From positions 13,806-65,114 of the forward strand of contig DAIDHR010000007.1 of assembly GCA_027459605.1 (NCBI GenBank): a stretch of 51,309 nucleotides of DNA, given 5' to 3'. The notes beneath the pieces were generated by a model. The model was not told where the DNA came from, did not search any database, and saw nothing but the letters and a program-made list of their open reading frames with translations. This DNA comes from Alphaproteobacteria bacterium (lineage in GTDB: Bacteria; Pseudomonadota; Alphaproteobacteria; UBA9655). Both the position numbers and the translations under genes were made by a program. Shown piece after piece: positions 24,856 to 32,355 of the stretch. The stretch's first letter is position 1. The number at the start of each line of letters is the position of its first letter.

Positions 24856-24885
24856 CTTATAAGCGAATTAGAGACAAAAAGTCAA
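24856..24885 (-). promoter_or_regulatory. Promoter of rpmH-rnpA
   Basis: On the minus strand TTGACT (complement of 24880-24885) and TATAAG (complement of 24856-24861) are 18 bp apart, close to sigma-70 consensus, about 40 bp before the rpmH GTG. Confidence 0.6.
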
Positions 24886-24972
24886 TGAAAAGAACGAAAG
24901 GGAGAATAACCCCTTCTCAAATGGATGAGTTTTAAGTAACCTGCCCCGGAATTATTTGAAAGAGGCTTAGAA

Positions 24973-26172
24973 ATGAAAGAGTTTGGGTTAATTTTAAAGT
25001 TAGGACTTGCAATTGTTTTAATTATGCTATTCGGGGATTATGTCCCAGAATGGATTCAACAAGTCTTTTTCACCATCAGTATTTTGATGAAGGAAACCTT
25101 AATGTTCGCGATGCCACTCATTGTGTTTGGGTTTCTCTTCTCTTGCTTAGCGTCCTTTCAAAGCAGGGCTCCTCTCTTGATCATCATGGTTTTGACTTTT
25201 GTTACTCTTTCAAACTTCGTTTTTGTTCAATTAGGATATTTGGCAGGCGACATTTTCTTACCCCACCTCGGTTACGAGGCAGCTAATGCAATTCAAAAGA
25301 CAGGGGTTCTTTTACCTCCACTTGAACCCCTTTTTACCATCCCTTATCCAAAGCTGATCAGCACGGACATGGCGCTTGTTATTGGTGCTTTGGGGGGCTT
25401 ATATGGGGCTTTTTCTGGAAATAAGAAATTAGTTGAATGGGGAAATGCATTAAAAAACGTTATCCAAAATGCCTTGGTTAAGATTTTTATCCCAATGGTT
25501 CCCCTTTATGTAGTTGGGTTTTTATTTAAGATTCATCATGATGAGTCCCTTGTTGAGATGTTTGCAGGTTATGGGCCCATGATTGGTTTGATTGTGATGA
25601 TTCAGATTGCCTCAATCATGTATTTTTACTTTAAGGCAAATCTTGGAAATCTTAAGGCCATTAAATCCACTTTAAGAAATGCCTTCCCCTCAGGGCTTGT
25701 GGCGCTTTCGACGATGTCTAGTGCCGCAACGATGCCCTTAACGTTAGAGGCAGCTGAGAAAAATACAAAAAATAAATCCATCGCCCAAATTATGATTCCA
25801 GCAACTGTCAACATTCACCATGTAGGTGATTCAGTGGGAGTGCCTATTTTAATTGCGGCTGTCTTAGCCATCAATGGAATTGAACCAATGAGTTATGGGA
25901 CCTTCCTTGTTTTTTCTATGTATTATATGGTGGCAAAATATGGGGTTGCTGGGGTTCCTGGAGGTGAAGTGATTGTTCTCCTTCCGATTTTAGAAAGTTA
26001 TTTTGGATTTACCGATCCGATGAGTGGTCTTTTGACAACTCTGTATATTTTAATTGATCCCTTTATTACCGTAACAAATGTCCTATCAAATGGTGCTCTT
26101 GCTATTCTGATGGATAAGATTTGTGGTCGCATGAAGGCCTTTCAGGCTACAGAAGAAAAAATTCCAGCTTAG
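24973..26172 (+). CDS. SDF-family (dicarboxylate/cation) symporter
   Basis: 399 residues, hydrophobic throughout. The family's re-entrant loop motifs are recognisable: LSTMSSAATMPLTLEAA (usually SSSATLP), NIHHVGDSVGVPI where other members have NMDGTA, VPGGEVIVLLPIL, and DPFITVTNVLSNG. It probably imports a dicarboxylate or amino acid with sodium or protons. The changed NMDGTA site suggests altered ion or substrate specificity. AAGAGG precedes the ATG. It stands alone. Confidence 0.8.
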   Translation: MKEFGLILKLGLAIVLIMLFGDYVPEWIQQVFFTISILMKETLMFAMPLIVFGFLFSCLASFQSRAPLLIIMVLTFVTLSNFVFVQLGYLAGDIFLPHLGYEAANAIQKTGVLLPPLEPLFTIPYPKLISTDMALVIGALGGLYGAFSGNKKLVEWGNALKNVIQNALVKIFIPMVPLYVVGFLFKIHHDESLVEMFAGYGPMIGLIVMIQIASIMYFYFKANLGNLKAIKSTLRNAFPSGLVALSTMSSAATMPLTLEAAEKNTKNKSIAQIMIPATVNIHHVGDSVGVPILIAAVLAINGIEPMSYGTFLVFSMYYMVAKYGVAGVPGGEVIVLLPILESYFGFTDPMSGLLTTLYILIDPFITVTNVLSNGALAILMDKICGRMKAFQATEEKIPA

Positions 26173-26245
26173 GTCTAAAACTTAAGTCTAAGGATTGTCT
26201 TTAGGTTCGTTTTTTTATATCCTAAAACAAAAGAAAGGATATAGT

Positions 26246-26626
26246 ATGAAAAATACCTTTGGCTGGATGCAGCTGACAACAACAGATCCTGAGAAAGCTA
26301 AAGGCTTCTATGGGAAACTCTTTAAGTGGACGCTTACCACTAGACCCATGGAGCATGGGGGGCAAACACAAGCAGGACAAAAGACTTTCATAGAAATTGA
26401 TGCAGGCGAGGGACCTTGTGCAGGAATAGCTCAAGGAGACCGCCCTAATGAGTCCCATTGGATTCCTTTTGTAAATGTGGATGATATCCATGAATCCACT
26501 GAGAAGGCTGAACAATTAGGGGCTCAAATCGTTGTTCCCATTACAGATCTTGGGGGTGATGAGGGCTTTTTTAGTGTTTTCGTTGACCCGACTGGAGCAG
26601 TTTTGGGGCTTTACGGAAAAAAATAA
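26246..26626 (+). CDS. VOC (glyoxalase/bleomycin-resistance fold) protein, copy 1
   Basis: 126 residues from the ATG with GAAAGGAT upstream; an earlier in-frame start at 26195 has no such site. It opens with FGWMQLTTTDPEKAKGFYGKLF and closes FSVFVDPTGAVLGLY, the two halves of a VOC domain. Family members bind metals and act on very different small molecules; function cannot be named. It is about 60% alike to the next gene by eye, a tandem duplicate. Confidence 0.85.
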   Translation: MKNTFGWMQLTTTDPEKAKGFYGKLFKWTLTTRPMEHGGQTQAGQKTFIEIDAGEGPCAGIAQGDRPNESHWIPFVNVDDIHESTEKAEQLGAQIVVPITDLGGDEGFFSVFVDPTGAVLGLYGKK

Positions 26627-26853
26627 TTTAGGCCTACCTTTCTTTCCTGAGGTAGTATGGGCTGACTTCAGATACTTCCTTTTTAAGCAAAGGATGTATT
26701 GAACTTGAAGAAATCGCATTTTACCACTTGCGAAGCTATGTTCATGACAGCGGCCATCCGCGGGAACATTGTAAATTTTTGTTTTTTTGGTATAACAGGC
26801 AAATCCATTTCATGGGTGATGGGTTTGTTTGAATAAATAAAAGAGGATACTTT

Positions 26854-27219
26854 ATGAAGAATACCGTCGTCTGGATGCAACTTGCGACCTCCGACCCCCA
26901 AAAAGCCAAAGCTTTTTATAGTAAGCTCTTTCAATGGACTTTGATTCCTAAGGAAAAAAAGGGAGAAAGGGAGAAAACTTACATTGAAATTGATGCAGGT
27001 GGCCCTGATTTCGCTGGAATTCATCAATCAGAGAAGGGGGCTGGGTCTCATTGGGTTCCTTTTGTCAGTGTAGATGATATTCATGAGTCTACAGAAAAAG
27101 CCGAAAATTTAGGCGCTCAAATTCTTGTTCCAGCTACTCTTCTGGAGGATGAGGAGTGCTACTTTAGTGTTTTCATTGACCCGACTGGAGCTATCTTGGG
27201 GATGAATGCCCCTAAGTAA
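26854..27219 (+). CDS. VOC (glyoxalase/bleomycin-resistance fold) protein, copy 2
   Basis: 121 residues. It shares WMQLATSDPQKAKAFYSKLF, VPFVSVDDIHESTEKAE and FSVFIDPTGAILGM with copy 1, 227 bp upstream. The middle (residues 30-60) differs most, which is where substrate loops lie, so the copies may have separate substrates. AAAGAGGA precedes the ATG. The gap between the copies carries no gene. Confidence 0.85.
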   Translation: MKNTVVWMQLATSDPQKAKAFYSKLFQWTLIPKEKKGEREKTYIEIDAGGPDFAGIHQSEKGAGSHWVPFVSVDDIHESTEKAENLGAQILVPATLLEDEECYFSVFIDPTGAILGMNAPK

Positions 27220-27345
27220 GATTTGACTGACTCTGAATTGACTTTCTAAAACAATACTAAACCCGCATAGTATCAGCTATCCTCATTTAATGTTAACCTT
27301 TTTTCGGTATGTTATTTGAAAAGGTAAATCCGGAGAGGGTAAAAC

Positions 27346-27585
27346 ATGCAAGAGCTTCTTTTGTGCAAAAATTACTTAATACTGTCTTTTCTATTGATGT
27401 ATGGTTTCTTTTGTACTACAGAAAAGGCCCGTGCAGATAATCCGTTCACACAGTGCTTGATTAAATGTCAATCCATATGTTTGCTTAATCCAAAAGTTAG
27501 TAGAATGTATAGCTATAATACATGTACAAATATTTGTAAAAATAGATGTACGCCCAAAAAAAAGGCCCCAAACCCTAACGAATAA
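27346..27585 (+). CDS. Small secreted protein with mirror-image CX3CX3C motifs
   Basis: 79 residues, unrecognised. Signal peptide with core LILSFLLMYGFF and cleavage near ARA (about residue 31). The mature chain of about 48 residues has six cysteines: C-x3-C-x3-C, 14 residues, C-x3-C-x3-C (CLIKCQSIC and CTNICKNRC). Such symmetrical spacing suits two antiparallel helices joined by disulfides. A GGAGAGGG ribosome binding site lies six bases upstream. The basic C-terminal tail is PKKKAPNPNE. It is one of three such genes within 1.8 kb. Confidence 0.7.
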   Translation: MQELLLCKNYLILSFLLMYGFFCTTEKARADNPFTQCLIKCQSICLLNPKVSRMYSYNTCTNICKNRCTPKKKAPNPNE

Positions 27586-27685
27586 AGAAGATATTTTGTG
27601 TTAAATTATAAGTATAATTAAATAAATATTAACATATTTATGATATAAAATAATTATCTAGTATGAAATGTAAAGGGGACGGGTC

Positions 27686-27898
27686 ATGTATAGCAAAAAA
27701 ATTTCTCATCAATTAACAAGTTTTTCCATTCTAGTTCTTTTTTCTTTTATCTTTTTATCCCCTGATGTAAAAGCACAAGCTTATAGTCCAACAGACGAAG
27801 GGCTGGGTTACTCTAGGTGCATGAAACAATGCCAAACGAAAAAACATACAAGAGCCTCTCTTAGGCGGTGCCAGGCTGGCTGTGCCTATGTTGAATAA
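27686..27898 (+). CDS. Small secreted protein with twin CX3C motif
   Basis: 70 residues, unrecognised. Signal peptide core FSILVLFSFIFL, cleavage near AQA (residue 31). The mature chain of about 39 residues has exactly four cysteines: CMKQC, 12 residues, CQAGC. The twin CX3C arrangement and spacing equal that of eukaryotic small Tim chaperones, though no homology can be claimed. AAGGGG upstream of the ATG supports expression. A hairpin at 27896-27928 follows. Confidence 0.68.
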   Translation: MYSKKISHQLTSFSILVLFSFIFLSPDVKAQAYSPTDEGLGYSRCMKQCQTKKHTRASLRRCQAGCAYVE

Positions 27899-27928
27899 AG
27901 GACTTTAATTAATAAAACCTAGTCCTTT
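27896..27928 (+). terminator. Possible terminator after the twin-CX3C gene
   Basis: AAAGGACT and AGTCCTTT can pair around a long A/T-rich loop directly after the stop codon. The loop is large (about 17 nt) and the following T run is poor. Confidence 0.3.
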
Positions 27929-27967
27929 GAATTCTGGCTTTTCTTTGCAAAAGGTTGTGCTTTTTGA

Positions 27968-28000
27968 ATTCCTTCCTATATAAATAAAAAGGGAAGGAAT
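27968..28000 (+). promoter_or_regulatory. Hairpin that would hide the ribosome binding site of the EamA gene
   Basis: ATTCCTTCC (27968-27976) is perfectly complementary to GGAAGGAAT (27992-28000) around a 15-nt A/T loop. The right arm contains the Shine-Dalgarno GGAAGG, eight bases before the ATG at 28006. Confidence 0.5.
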
Positions 28001-28005
28001 GCTTC

Positions 28006-28899
28006 ATGAGTGAAAATCGACTTGTAGCGCTTGGGATAGATGTTTCGCCAAAGTTGGTTGGAGCTTCTTTTATGCTATTATGGGCACTTAGCTTTAGTTC
28101 AGCTATGGTTTTTGCTAAGGCTCTCTCTCCGGATGTTAGCAATATCATTATTTTATTTATGCGGTATTTTTTTGGGCTCACATTTTTTAGTCCGTTTATA
28201 TATCACGCTGGGATTCAGGGATTTAAAACGTCTCGACCAATTCTTCATTTATTAAGGGTATGTTTTGTTGGGGCAGCAATGGGGTGCACCTATTATGCAT
28301 ACCGAAATTTACCCCTTGATTTAGCAACTTCTATTGGAATGACAGGCCCCTTATTTACAACTGTTCTTTCTATGCTTCTTTTGAAAGATAGAGTTTCTTT
28401 TGAAAAATGGGTTCTTATTATTTTTGGCTACCTTGGTGTTCTTGTTATGGTCAGGCCCCATGAATTACCTGTTGGAACAGGGGTATGGGTTGAACTTTTG
28501 GCTAATCTTTTTGCAGCTCTTTCGATCATATGTGTCAAGACCTTATCTCGGACGGAAAGTACGCTCACGATTATGCTCTATGCAAATACCGTCACGACGT
28601 TAATTGCTGGACTATTAGCAATGAGCATTTGGGAAACTCCAAGCACTCAGGATCTTATACTCCTCATGATAATTGGGGGACTTGGGGTTTTTTCTCAATA
28701 TTGTTCAGTGACGGCATTAAGATATGCGAACCCATCCTTCCTTGCGCCGTTTGAATACACGCGTCTTTGCTTTGCAATTCCTGTAGGATATCTTGTTTTT
28801 CAAGAAATACCGACTATGTGGACCCTTTTTGGAAGCCTTATGATTATTGGGGGGACCTTTGGTTTAACCCGTCTTGAGCTTACTTATCCTTCAAAATAG
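28006..28899 (+). CDS. EamA/DMT family transporter, SAM-importer-like
   Basis: 297 residues with ten predicted spans in two EamA repeats (about 15-140 and 155-290). RYFFGLTFFSPF and AYRNLPLDLATSIGMTGPLF (in part) and the closing LRYANPSFLAPFEYTRLCFA-like region are typical. It resembles the rickettsial S-adenosylmethionine transporter group, but DMT carriers are diverse and substrate is an inference. The ribosome binding site is inside a hairpin (27968-28000). It is convergent with and overlaps by 20 bp the Cys-rich gene at 28880. Confidence 0.82.
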   Translation: MSENRLVALGIDVSPKLVGASFMLLWALSFSSAMVFAKALSPDVSNIIILFMRYFFGLTFFSPFIYHAGIQGFKTSRPILHLLRVCFVGAAMGCTYYAYRNLPLDLATSIGMTGPLFTTVLSMLLLKDRVSFEKWVLIIFGYLGVLVMVRPHELPVGTGVWVELLANLFAALSIICVKTLSRTESTLTIMLYANTVTTLIAGLLAMSIWETPSTQDLILLMIIGGLGVFSQYCSVTALRYANPSFLAPFEYTRLCFAIPVGYLVFQEIPTMWTLFGSLMIIGGTFGLTRLELTYPSK

Positions 28900-29134
28900 G
28901 ATGAAGAGCAATATTTAGAGGAAGCTTGGTTGAATAGGTTTCCTGGCTTTTGCCACTCTTACAACTGGCCTTGCAAGTAAACAAATCGTGGTTACAGGTA
29001 TTAAAGGTGAAAGAGGCATTTGTATTGCACTTTCTCTTTTTCTCAAAGCACTCCTGTTTGCAAGAGGAAAGAGCATTTGCTTGCGACGCTGCTGTAAGAA
29101 CAGTTGCTAAAATAAAGAGGCCAAGAATTTTCAT
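28880..29134 (-). CDS. Small secreted protein with mirror-image cysteine motif
   Basis: 84 residues, unrecognised. Signal peptide MKILGLFILATVLTAASQ with cleavage near ANA (residue 21). Six cysteines form C-x3-C-x6-C, 10 residues, C-x6-C-x3-C (CKQECFEKKRKC and CNHDLFTCKASC), a mirror-symmetric pattern suited to a disulfide-stapled helical hairpin. A further 25-residue tail is cysteine-free. AAGGA nine bases upstream supports the start. Its 3' end overlaps the convergent transporter gene. Confidence 0.7.
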   Translation of the reverse strand: MKILGLFILATVLTAASQANALSSCKQECFEKKRKCNTNASFTFNTCNHDLFTCKASCKSGKSQETYSTKLPLNIALHPILKDK

Positions 29135-29256
29135 AGCTCAGTTTTCCTTAACCAGTGGGTTTCTTCCCTTAACTTAGCGAAGAGAAGTTAATAATTTCTA
29201 AATTGAAAATTGAAAGTCTTGATTGATTGAAAGACTTCAGGTACAAGGCAATTCGA

Positions 29257-29332
29257 GTCCCCTTCGTCTAGAGGCCTAGGACACCGCCCTCTCACGGCGG
29301 CAACACGGGTTCGAATCCCGTAGGGGACGCCA
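29257..29332 (+). tRNA. tRNA-Glu (anticodon CTC)
   Basis: Acceptor stem GTCCCCT pairs with AGGGGAC; the anticodon stem CCGCC/GGCGG encloses the loop CTCTCAC with anticodon CTC; the T arm ACGGG-TTCGAAT-CCCGT is canonical; CCA is encoded at 29330-29332. Total 76 nt. Confidence 0.96.
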
Positions 29333-29405
29333 ATTAAATCAATATGTTACAGTTCAGAAAAAATGTTTTCCCTAACTTTTCCCTAAAATAACATTAAACA
29401 TTTTT

Positions 29406-29594
29406 TTAGAGTTCCTCGCGATCGAGACCTTCTTCAGTTAACCACTGTTCATAAGTCGTTATAAGGTTCCTTAAGTTCTGTTGAACATACTCAAGCTTGC
29501 AACATGCTTCAACCGTAAGATACTTAACGTCCTTGAATTGAGAAGTAATTTCTTGAGAAAGATACTCGATCTGAGCTAATGTCAATTTAGCCAT
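29406..29594 (-). CDS. Small hypothetical protein, 62 residues
   Basis: Not recognised. The start at 29594 has a perfect GGAGGT six bases upstream, better than the longer alternative at 29600. The protein (MAKLTLAQIEYLSQEI...) is largely helical and acidic at the end (WLTEEGLDREEL), with adjacent cysteines in VEACCKLEY and no signal peptide or membrane span, so it is cytoplasmic. It lies next to tRNA-Glu, a site where mobile DNA often integrates, but nothing else here indicates a phage. Confidence 0.6.
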   Translation of the reverse strand: MAKLTLAQIEYLSQEITSQFKDVKYLTVEACCKLEYVQQNLRNLITTYEQWLTEEGLDREEL

Positions 29595-29623
29595 GGTCAA
29601 CCTCCACGTTGGCTTTGGTTAGT

Positions 29624-29653
29624 GGCATCAAGGTGTTGGTGCACCTTGGTGTC
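29624..29653 (-). promoter_or_regulatory. Stable hairpin upstream of the 62-residue gene
   Basis: GGCATCAAGGTG (29624-29635) pairs with CACCTTGGTGTC (29642-29653) over 12 positions counting two G-T pairs, with a six-base loop. On the minus strand it would fold about 30 bases before the start codon, in the mRNA leader. Confidence 0.4.
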
Positions 29654-29739
29654 ACGCATCTCTCATGAGATGGTTTATTAATAGTAGGGCTTCTTTTTAA
29701 TTTGATCAACAAGAAATTAAGCTGGGGTAGAGGAAGCTT

Positions 29740-30243
29740 ATGCATTCCATGGCCATCAAAATTAATGTTTCACGGGAGGATCAAGAAGCCATTAATCGGC
29801 TTCTTCAAGAGGCAGGTTTTCCTTTTCAAAAGCGCAAATTTCACTGCACTATTGGATTTATTGAAAAAATGATACCGAAGGAAGATCTGACGTCATTTGG
29901 GAGCAAGATAACAGAGCTTTTGCAGGAGTACATTGATCCCCTCTTACCCCTTTACGAAGTTGAGAAAGTTGAGCATTTGTTTGGTCATGTCATTGCTTTT
30001 TCACCTACGCCCAAATCTCTTACTTCCTTAAAGGAGCTTAACGCGTGGCTTTTTGATAAAGTTCAGGAAGTTTCTAGCCATCGGTGGGGCTTAAATGATG
30101 AGACTGTGCCCCAAAATTATACTCCTCATTTTACCCTTTGGCGCATGCGCCGCGTAGATACTCGCTTTAAAAATTTGGAGGAACTTGTTGCAAAGGCTCA
30201 TCCTGCCTATCATCTAATTCAAGCAGCTTATGTTGTTTTTTAG
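29740..30243 (+). CDS. 2H phosphoesterase (LigT-like 2'-5' RNA ligase family)
   Basis: 167 residues. Both catalytic H-x-T motifs are visible: FHCTIGF (about residue 35) and PHFTLWRM (about 131). 2H enzymes cleave 2',3'-cyclic phosphates or 2'-5' RNA links, often in tRNA or oligoadenylate metabolism; the exact substrate is unknown. AGAGGAAG lies five bases before the first ATG; a second ATG three codons on is possible. It stands alone. Confidence 0.82.
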   Translation: MHSMAIKINVSREDQEAINRLLQEAGFPFQKRKFHCTIGFIEKMIPKEDLTSFGSKITELLQEYIDPLLPLYEVEKVEHLFGHVIAFSPTPKSLTSLKELNAWLFDKVQEVSSHRWGLNDETVPQNYTPHFTLWRMRRVDTRFKNLEELVAKAHPAYHLIQAAYVVF

Positions 30244-30291
30244 CGGTCCCGTTCTTTTCCGTTCTTTTAGTTTAGCCCCAATTTGTTTGAG

Positions 30292-31998
30292 TTAAGCAGC
30301 TGCTTCTTTTAAGTTTTCGGGTGTTTCACCCAAATAAATTTCTCGCTCATGAAGGATCTTTAAGCTTTCCCGATGTCCAATTGAAATTAAGGTGACTTCA
30401 GGAAGTCTCGTTTTTAACAGGCGATAGAGCTGACCTTCTGAGATTTCGTCCATAGCAGAAGTGGCTTCGTCGAGAATAAGCCACTCAGGATTAGCGAGGA
30501 GAGCTCGAGCAATGCCGATCCGTTGTTGCTCTCCCAAGGATAAAACACGAGCCCAATCATTAATTTCCTCAAGCCGTGGTTTCAAAGAAGGAAGACCAAC
30601 TGTATCCAAAACTTCATGCAACTGTTCCGGTGAGGCTTTTGAAGACGGATACTGCAGGACACTTTCTAAACTTCCCAGGGGCATATAGGGTTTTTGAGGA
30701 AGAAAGAGAAAGGATGATGAAGGAACCTTTACATTTCCGTTTCCATAAGGCCAGAGCCCAGCCATTACTCGAGCAAGAGTACTTTTCCCAACGCCCGTGG
30801 GGCCTGTAATGACGGTATTTTCGCCCTTTTTAAAGGTAAGGTTTAGATTTTCCTTTAAGGTCGTTCCAAGGGGAAGGGAAATATAATCACATGCGACATG
30901 GATTGCGTCCCCTTTATGAGCACCATAGGTAAGGGGGGAGGGAGGAACATGTTTGATATTATTTATAAATTCGAGAAGACGATTTGTTGTTGCTCTCCAC
31001 GCTGCAATCGTTACAAAATTTGAAACGATGAAGGAGAGAGCATTACTGACATGATTAAAGGCGCTTGAGGCTTGCATAAGGTCTCCAAAAGTAATTTCTT
31101 TGGCAAAAAGACGGGGAGCGGCCAGGATGGCTGGGAGGATTATATTAAATTGAATGTAAAAAATGTTCCAAGAATTGATTCCCAACATCTTTTTTATTAT
31201 CGAGCGCACATTGTCCGCGATATGGTCAAAGCGATTAGCGAAAATCTTTTTTTCATGATTTTCGCCCTTATAAAAGGCAATATTTTCCGAATTTTCTCGA
31301 AAGCGAACAAGACTATAGCGAAAATTAGCTTCCCGTTTTTCAAATTCGTAATTTAGAGAAATAAGAGGGCGACCTAAGTAAAGACTGACAATTGTCCCAC
31401 CTGTAGCATAAATCAAAGCCCCCCAAAACATATATCCAGGAATGGACAGAGCCATGCCTCCCAAAGTAAAATGAAAGGTTCCCGACAAAGTCCATAAAAT
31501 GCCTAAAAAGGTAACAAGGGTAATGATTTGTTGGAATAACCCTAAACTTAAACTAAGTGTTTTATCGATGAATTGGGTGACATCATCGGAGATGCGCTGA
31601 TCCGGGTTATCCGTTCCGTCTCCCTTTAATTGTAGAGCATAATAGCGTTGGTTATCGGTCCAATGAGAAATGAGATGATGGGTCATCCATTTCCGCCACC
31701 TTAACTGGAGTGTTTGTAAGAGAAATAATTTGGTTGTATAAGCCAAAATGGCAATAGTGACGAGAAACGCGAAAGTCCCTAGCAAATACAAAAAGGCTTT
31801 TCCATCTAATTTTTGGAGCGACATGTAAAAATCATTGTTCCAGTAATTGGTCAGGACGGAGATATAAATATAGAGCCCCATTAGAGCCAAATATCCACCC
31901 AAATAAGCAGCAGCTATCCATTTATCTTCCGAAGTCCAATAGGGTCGAATGAGGTGAATCCAAACTTGGCGGAGGAAAGAAAAACGGTCTACAATCAT
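30292..31998 (-). CDS. ABC transporter, fused permease-ATPase, SbmA/BacA-like
   Basis: 568 residues. The N-terminal membrane domain (about 20-340) resembles the SbmA/BacA/YddA group ([20 protein letters not shown] in part, [21 protein letters not shown] in part). The C-terminal ATPase (about 365-560) has Walker [10 protein letters not shown], signature [10 protein letters not shown] and Walker [11 protein letters not shown], all intact. Relatives import antimicrobial peptides, vitamin B12 or move lipids or long-chain fatty acids, and BacA relatives are needed in chronic host infection. Substrate cannot be read. The start has only a weak ribosome binding site. Confidence 0.88.
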   Translation of the reverse strand: MIVDRFSFLRQVWIHLIRPYWTSEDKWIAAAYLGGYLALMGLYIYISVLTNYWNNDFYMSLQKLDGKAFLYLLGTFAFLVTIAILAYTTKLFLLQTLQLRWRKWMTHHLISHWTDNQRYYALQLKGDGTDNPDQRISDDVTQFIDKTLSLSLGLFQQIITLVTFLGILWTLSGTFHFTLGGMALSIPGYMFWGALIYATGGTIVSLYLGRPLISLNYEFEKREANFRYSLVRFRENSENIAFYKGENHEKKIFANRFDHIADNVRSIIKKMLGINSWNIFYIQFNIILPAILAAPRLFAKEITFGDLMQASSAFNHVSNALSFIVSNFVTIAAWRATTNRLLEFINNIKHVPPSPLTYGAHKGDAIHVACDYISLPLGTTLKENLNLTFKKGENTVITGPTGVGKSTLARVMAGLWPYGNGNVKVPSSSFLFLPQKPYMPLGSLESVLQYPSSKASPEQLHEVLDTVGLPSLKPRLEEINDWARVLSLGEQQRIGIARALLANPEWLILDEATSAMDEISEGQLYRLLKTRLPEVTLISIGHRESLKILHEREIYLGETPENLKEAAA

Positions 31999-32070
31999 AG
32001 CGGGCTCACTAACTAGAAAGAAATGAAATTCATTTTATATTGTAAAGAAAAAAAATCAATAAAATTATTT

Positions 32071-32099
32071 TTGTGAAATGGATAAATCTATGTTATATT
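32071..32099 (+). promoter_or_regulatory. Probable promoter for typA
   Basis: TTGTGA (32071-32076) and TATATT (32094-32099) are 17 bp apart, near sigma-70 consensus. Transcription from here would leave about 250 nt of untranslated leader before typA. Confidence 0.5.
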
Positions 32100-32283
32100 G
32101 ATCAAATCAGTATGATGCTGTATTTGATGGGTGCAGATATTTTACACATTTTCATGATTTAAAACGGGATGGGCCGAGTGTTATTTGAACTCCGCCTCCT
32201 CATGGGGAATGGCTATACTTAGGATTCTCCTATAAATTGTTACAGGAAAAATCATTCGCGGTTTTCCAAAGGAGACTCATAAC

Positions 32284-32340
32284 TTGAAAAAGGCTTCCTC
32301 TATCCCCATATCATCTGGTAGAGTGCAGGTCATTTTTTAG
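32284..32340 (+). CDS. Possible leader ORF before typA
   Basis: TTG-started frame of 18 codons ([18 protein letters not shown]) with AAAGGAG about ten bases upstream, a far better binding site than the one at typA itself, 15 bp after its stop. It may be a translated leader coupling to typA or chance. Confidence 0.25.
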   Translation: MKKASSIPISSGRVQVIF

Positions 32341-32355
32341 CAAATTGAGTTTTTC

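Larger units (their letters stand above)
31999..32355. other. Intergenic region upstream of typA
   Basis: 357 bp between divergent genes. It contains a good promoter (32071-32099) and a possible 18-codon leader ORF (32284-32340). No other gene is seen. Confidence 0.5.

Noticed and set aside
27686-27898. Bacterial homolog or ancestor of small Tim chaperones
   Set aside because: Only cysteine spacing agrees. No other residues are shared that I can recognise, and the protein has a Sec signal peptide. Analogy is reported, homology is not.
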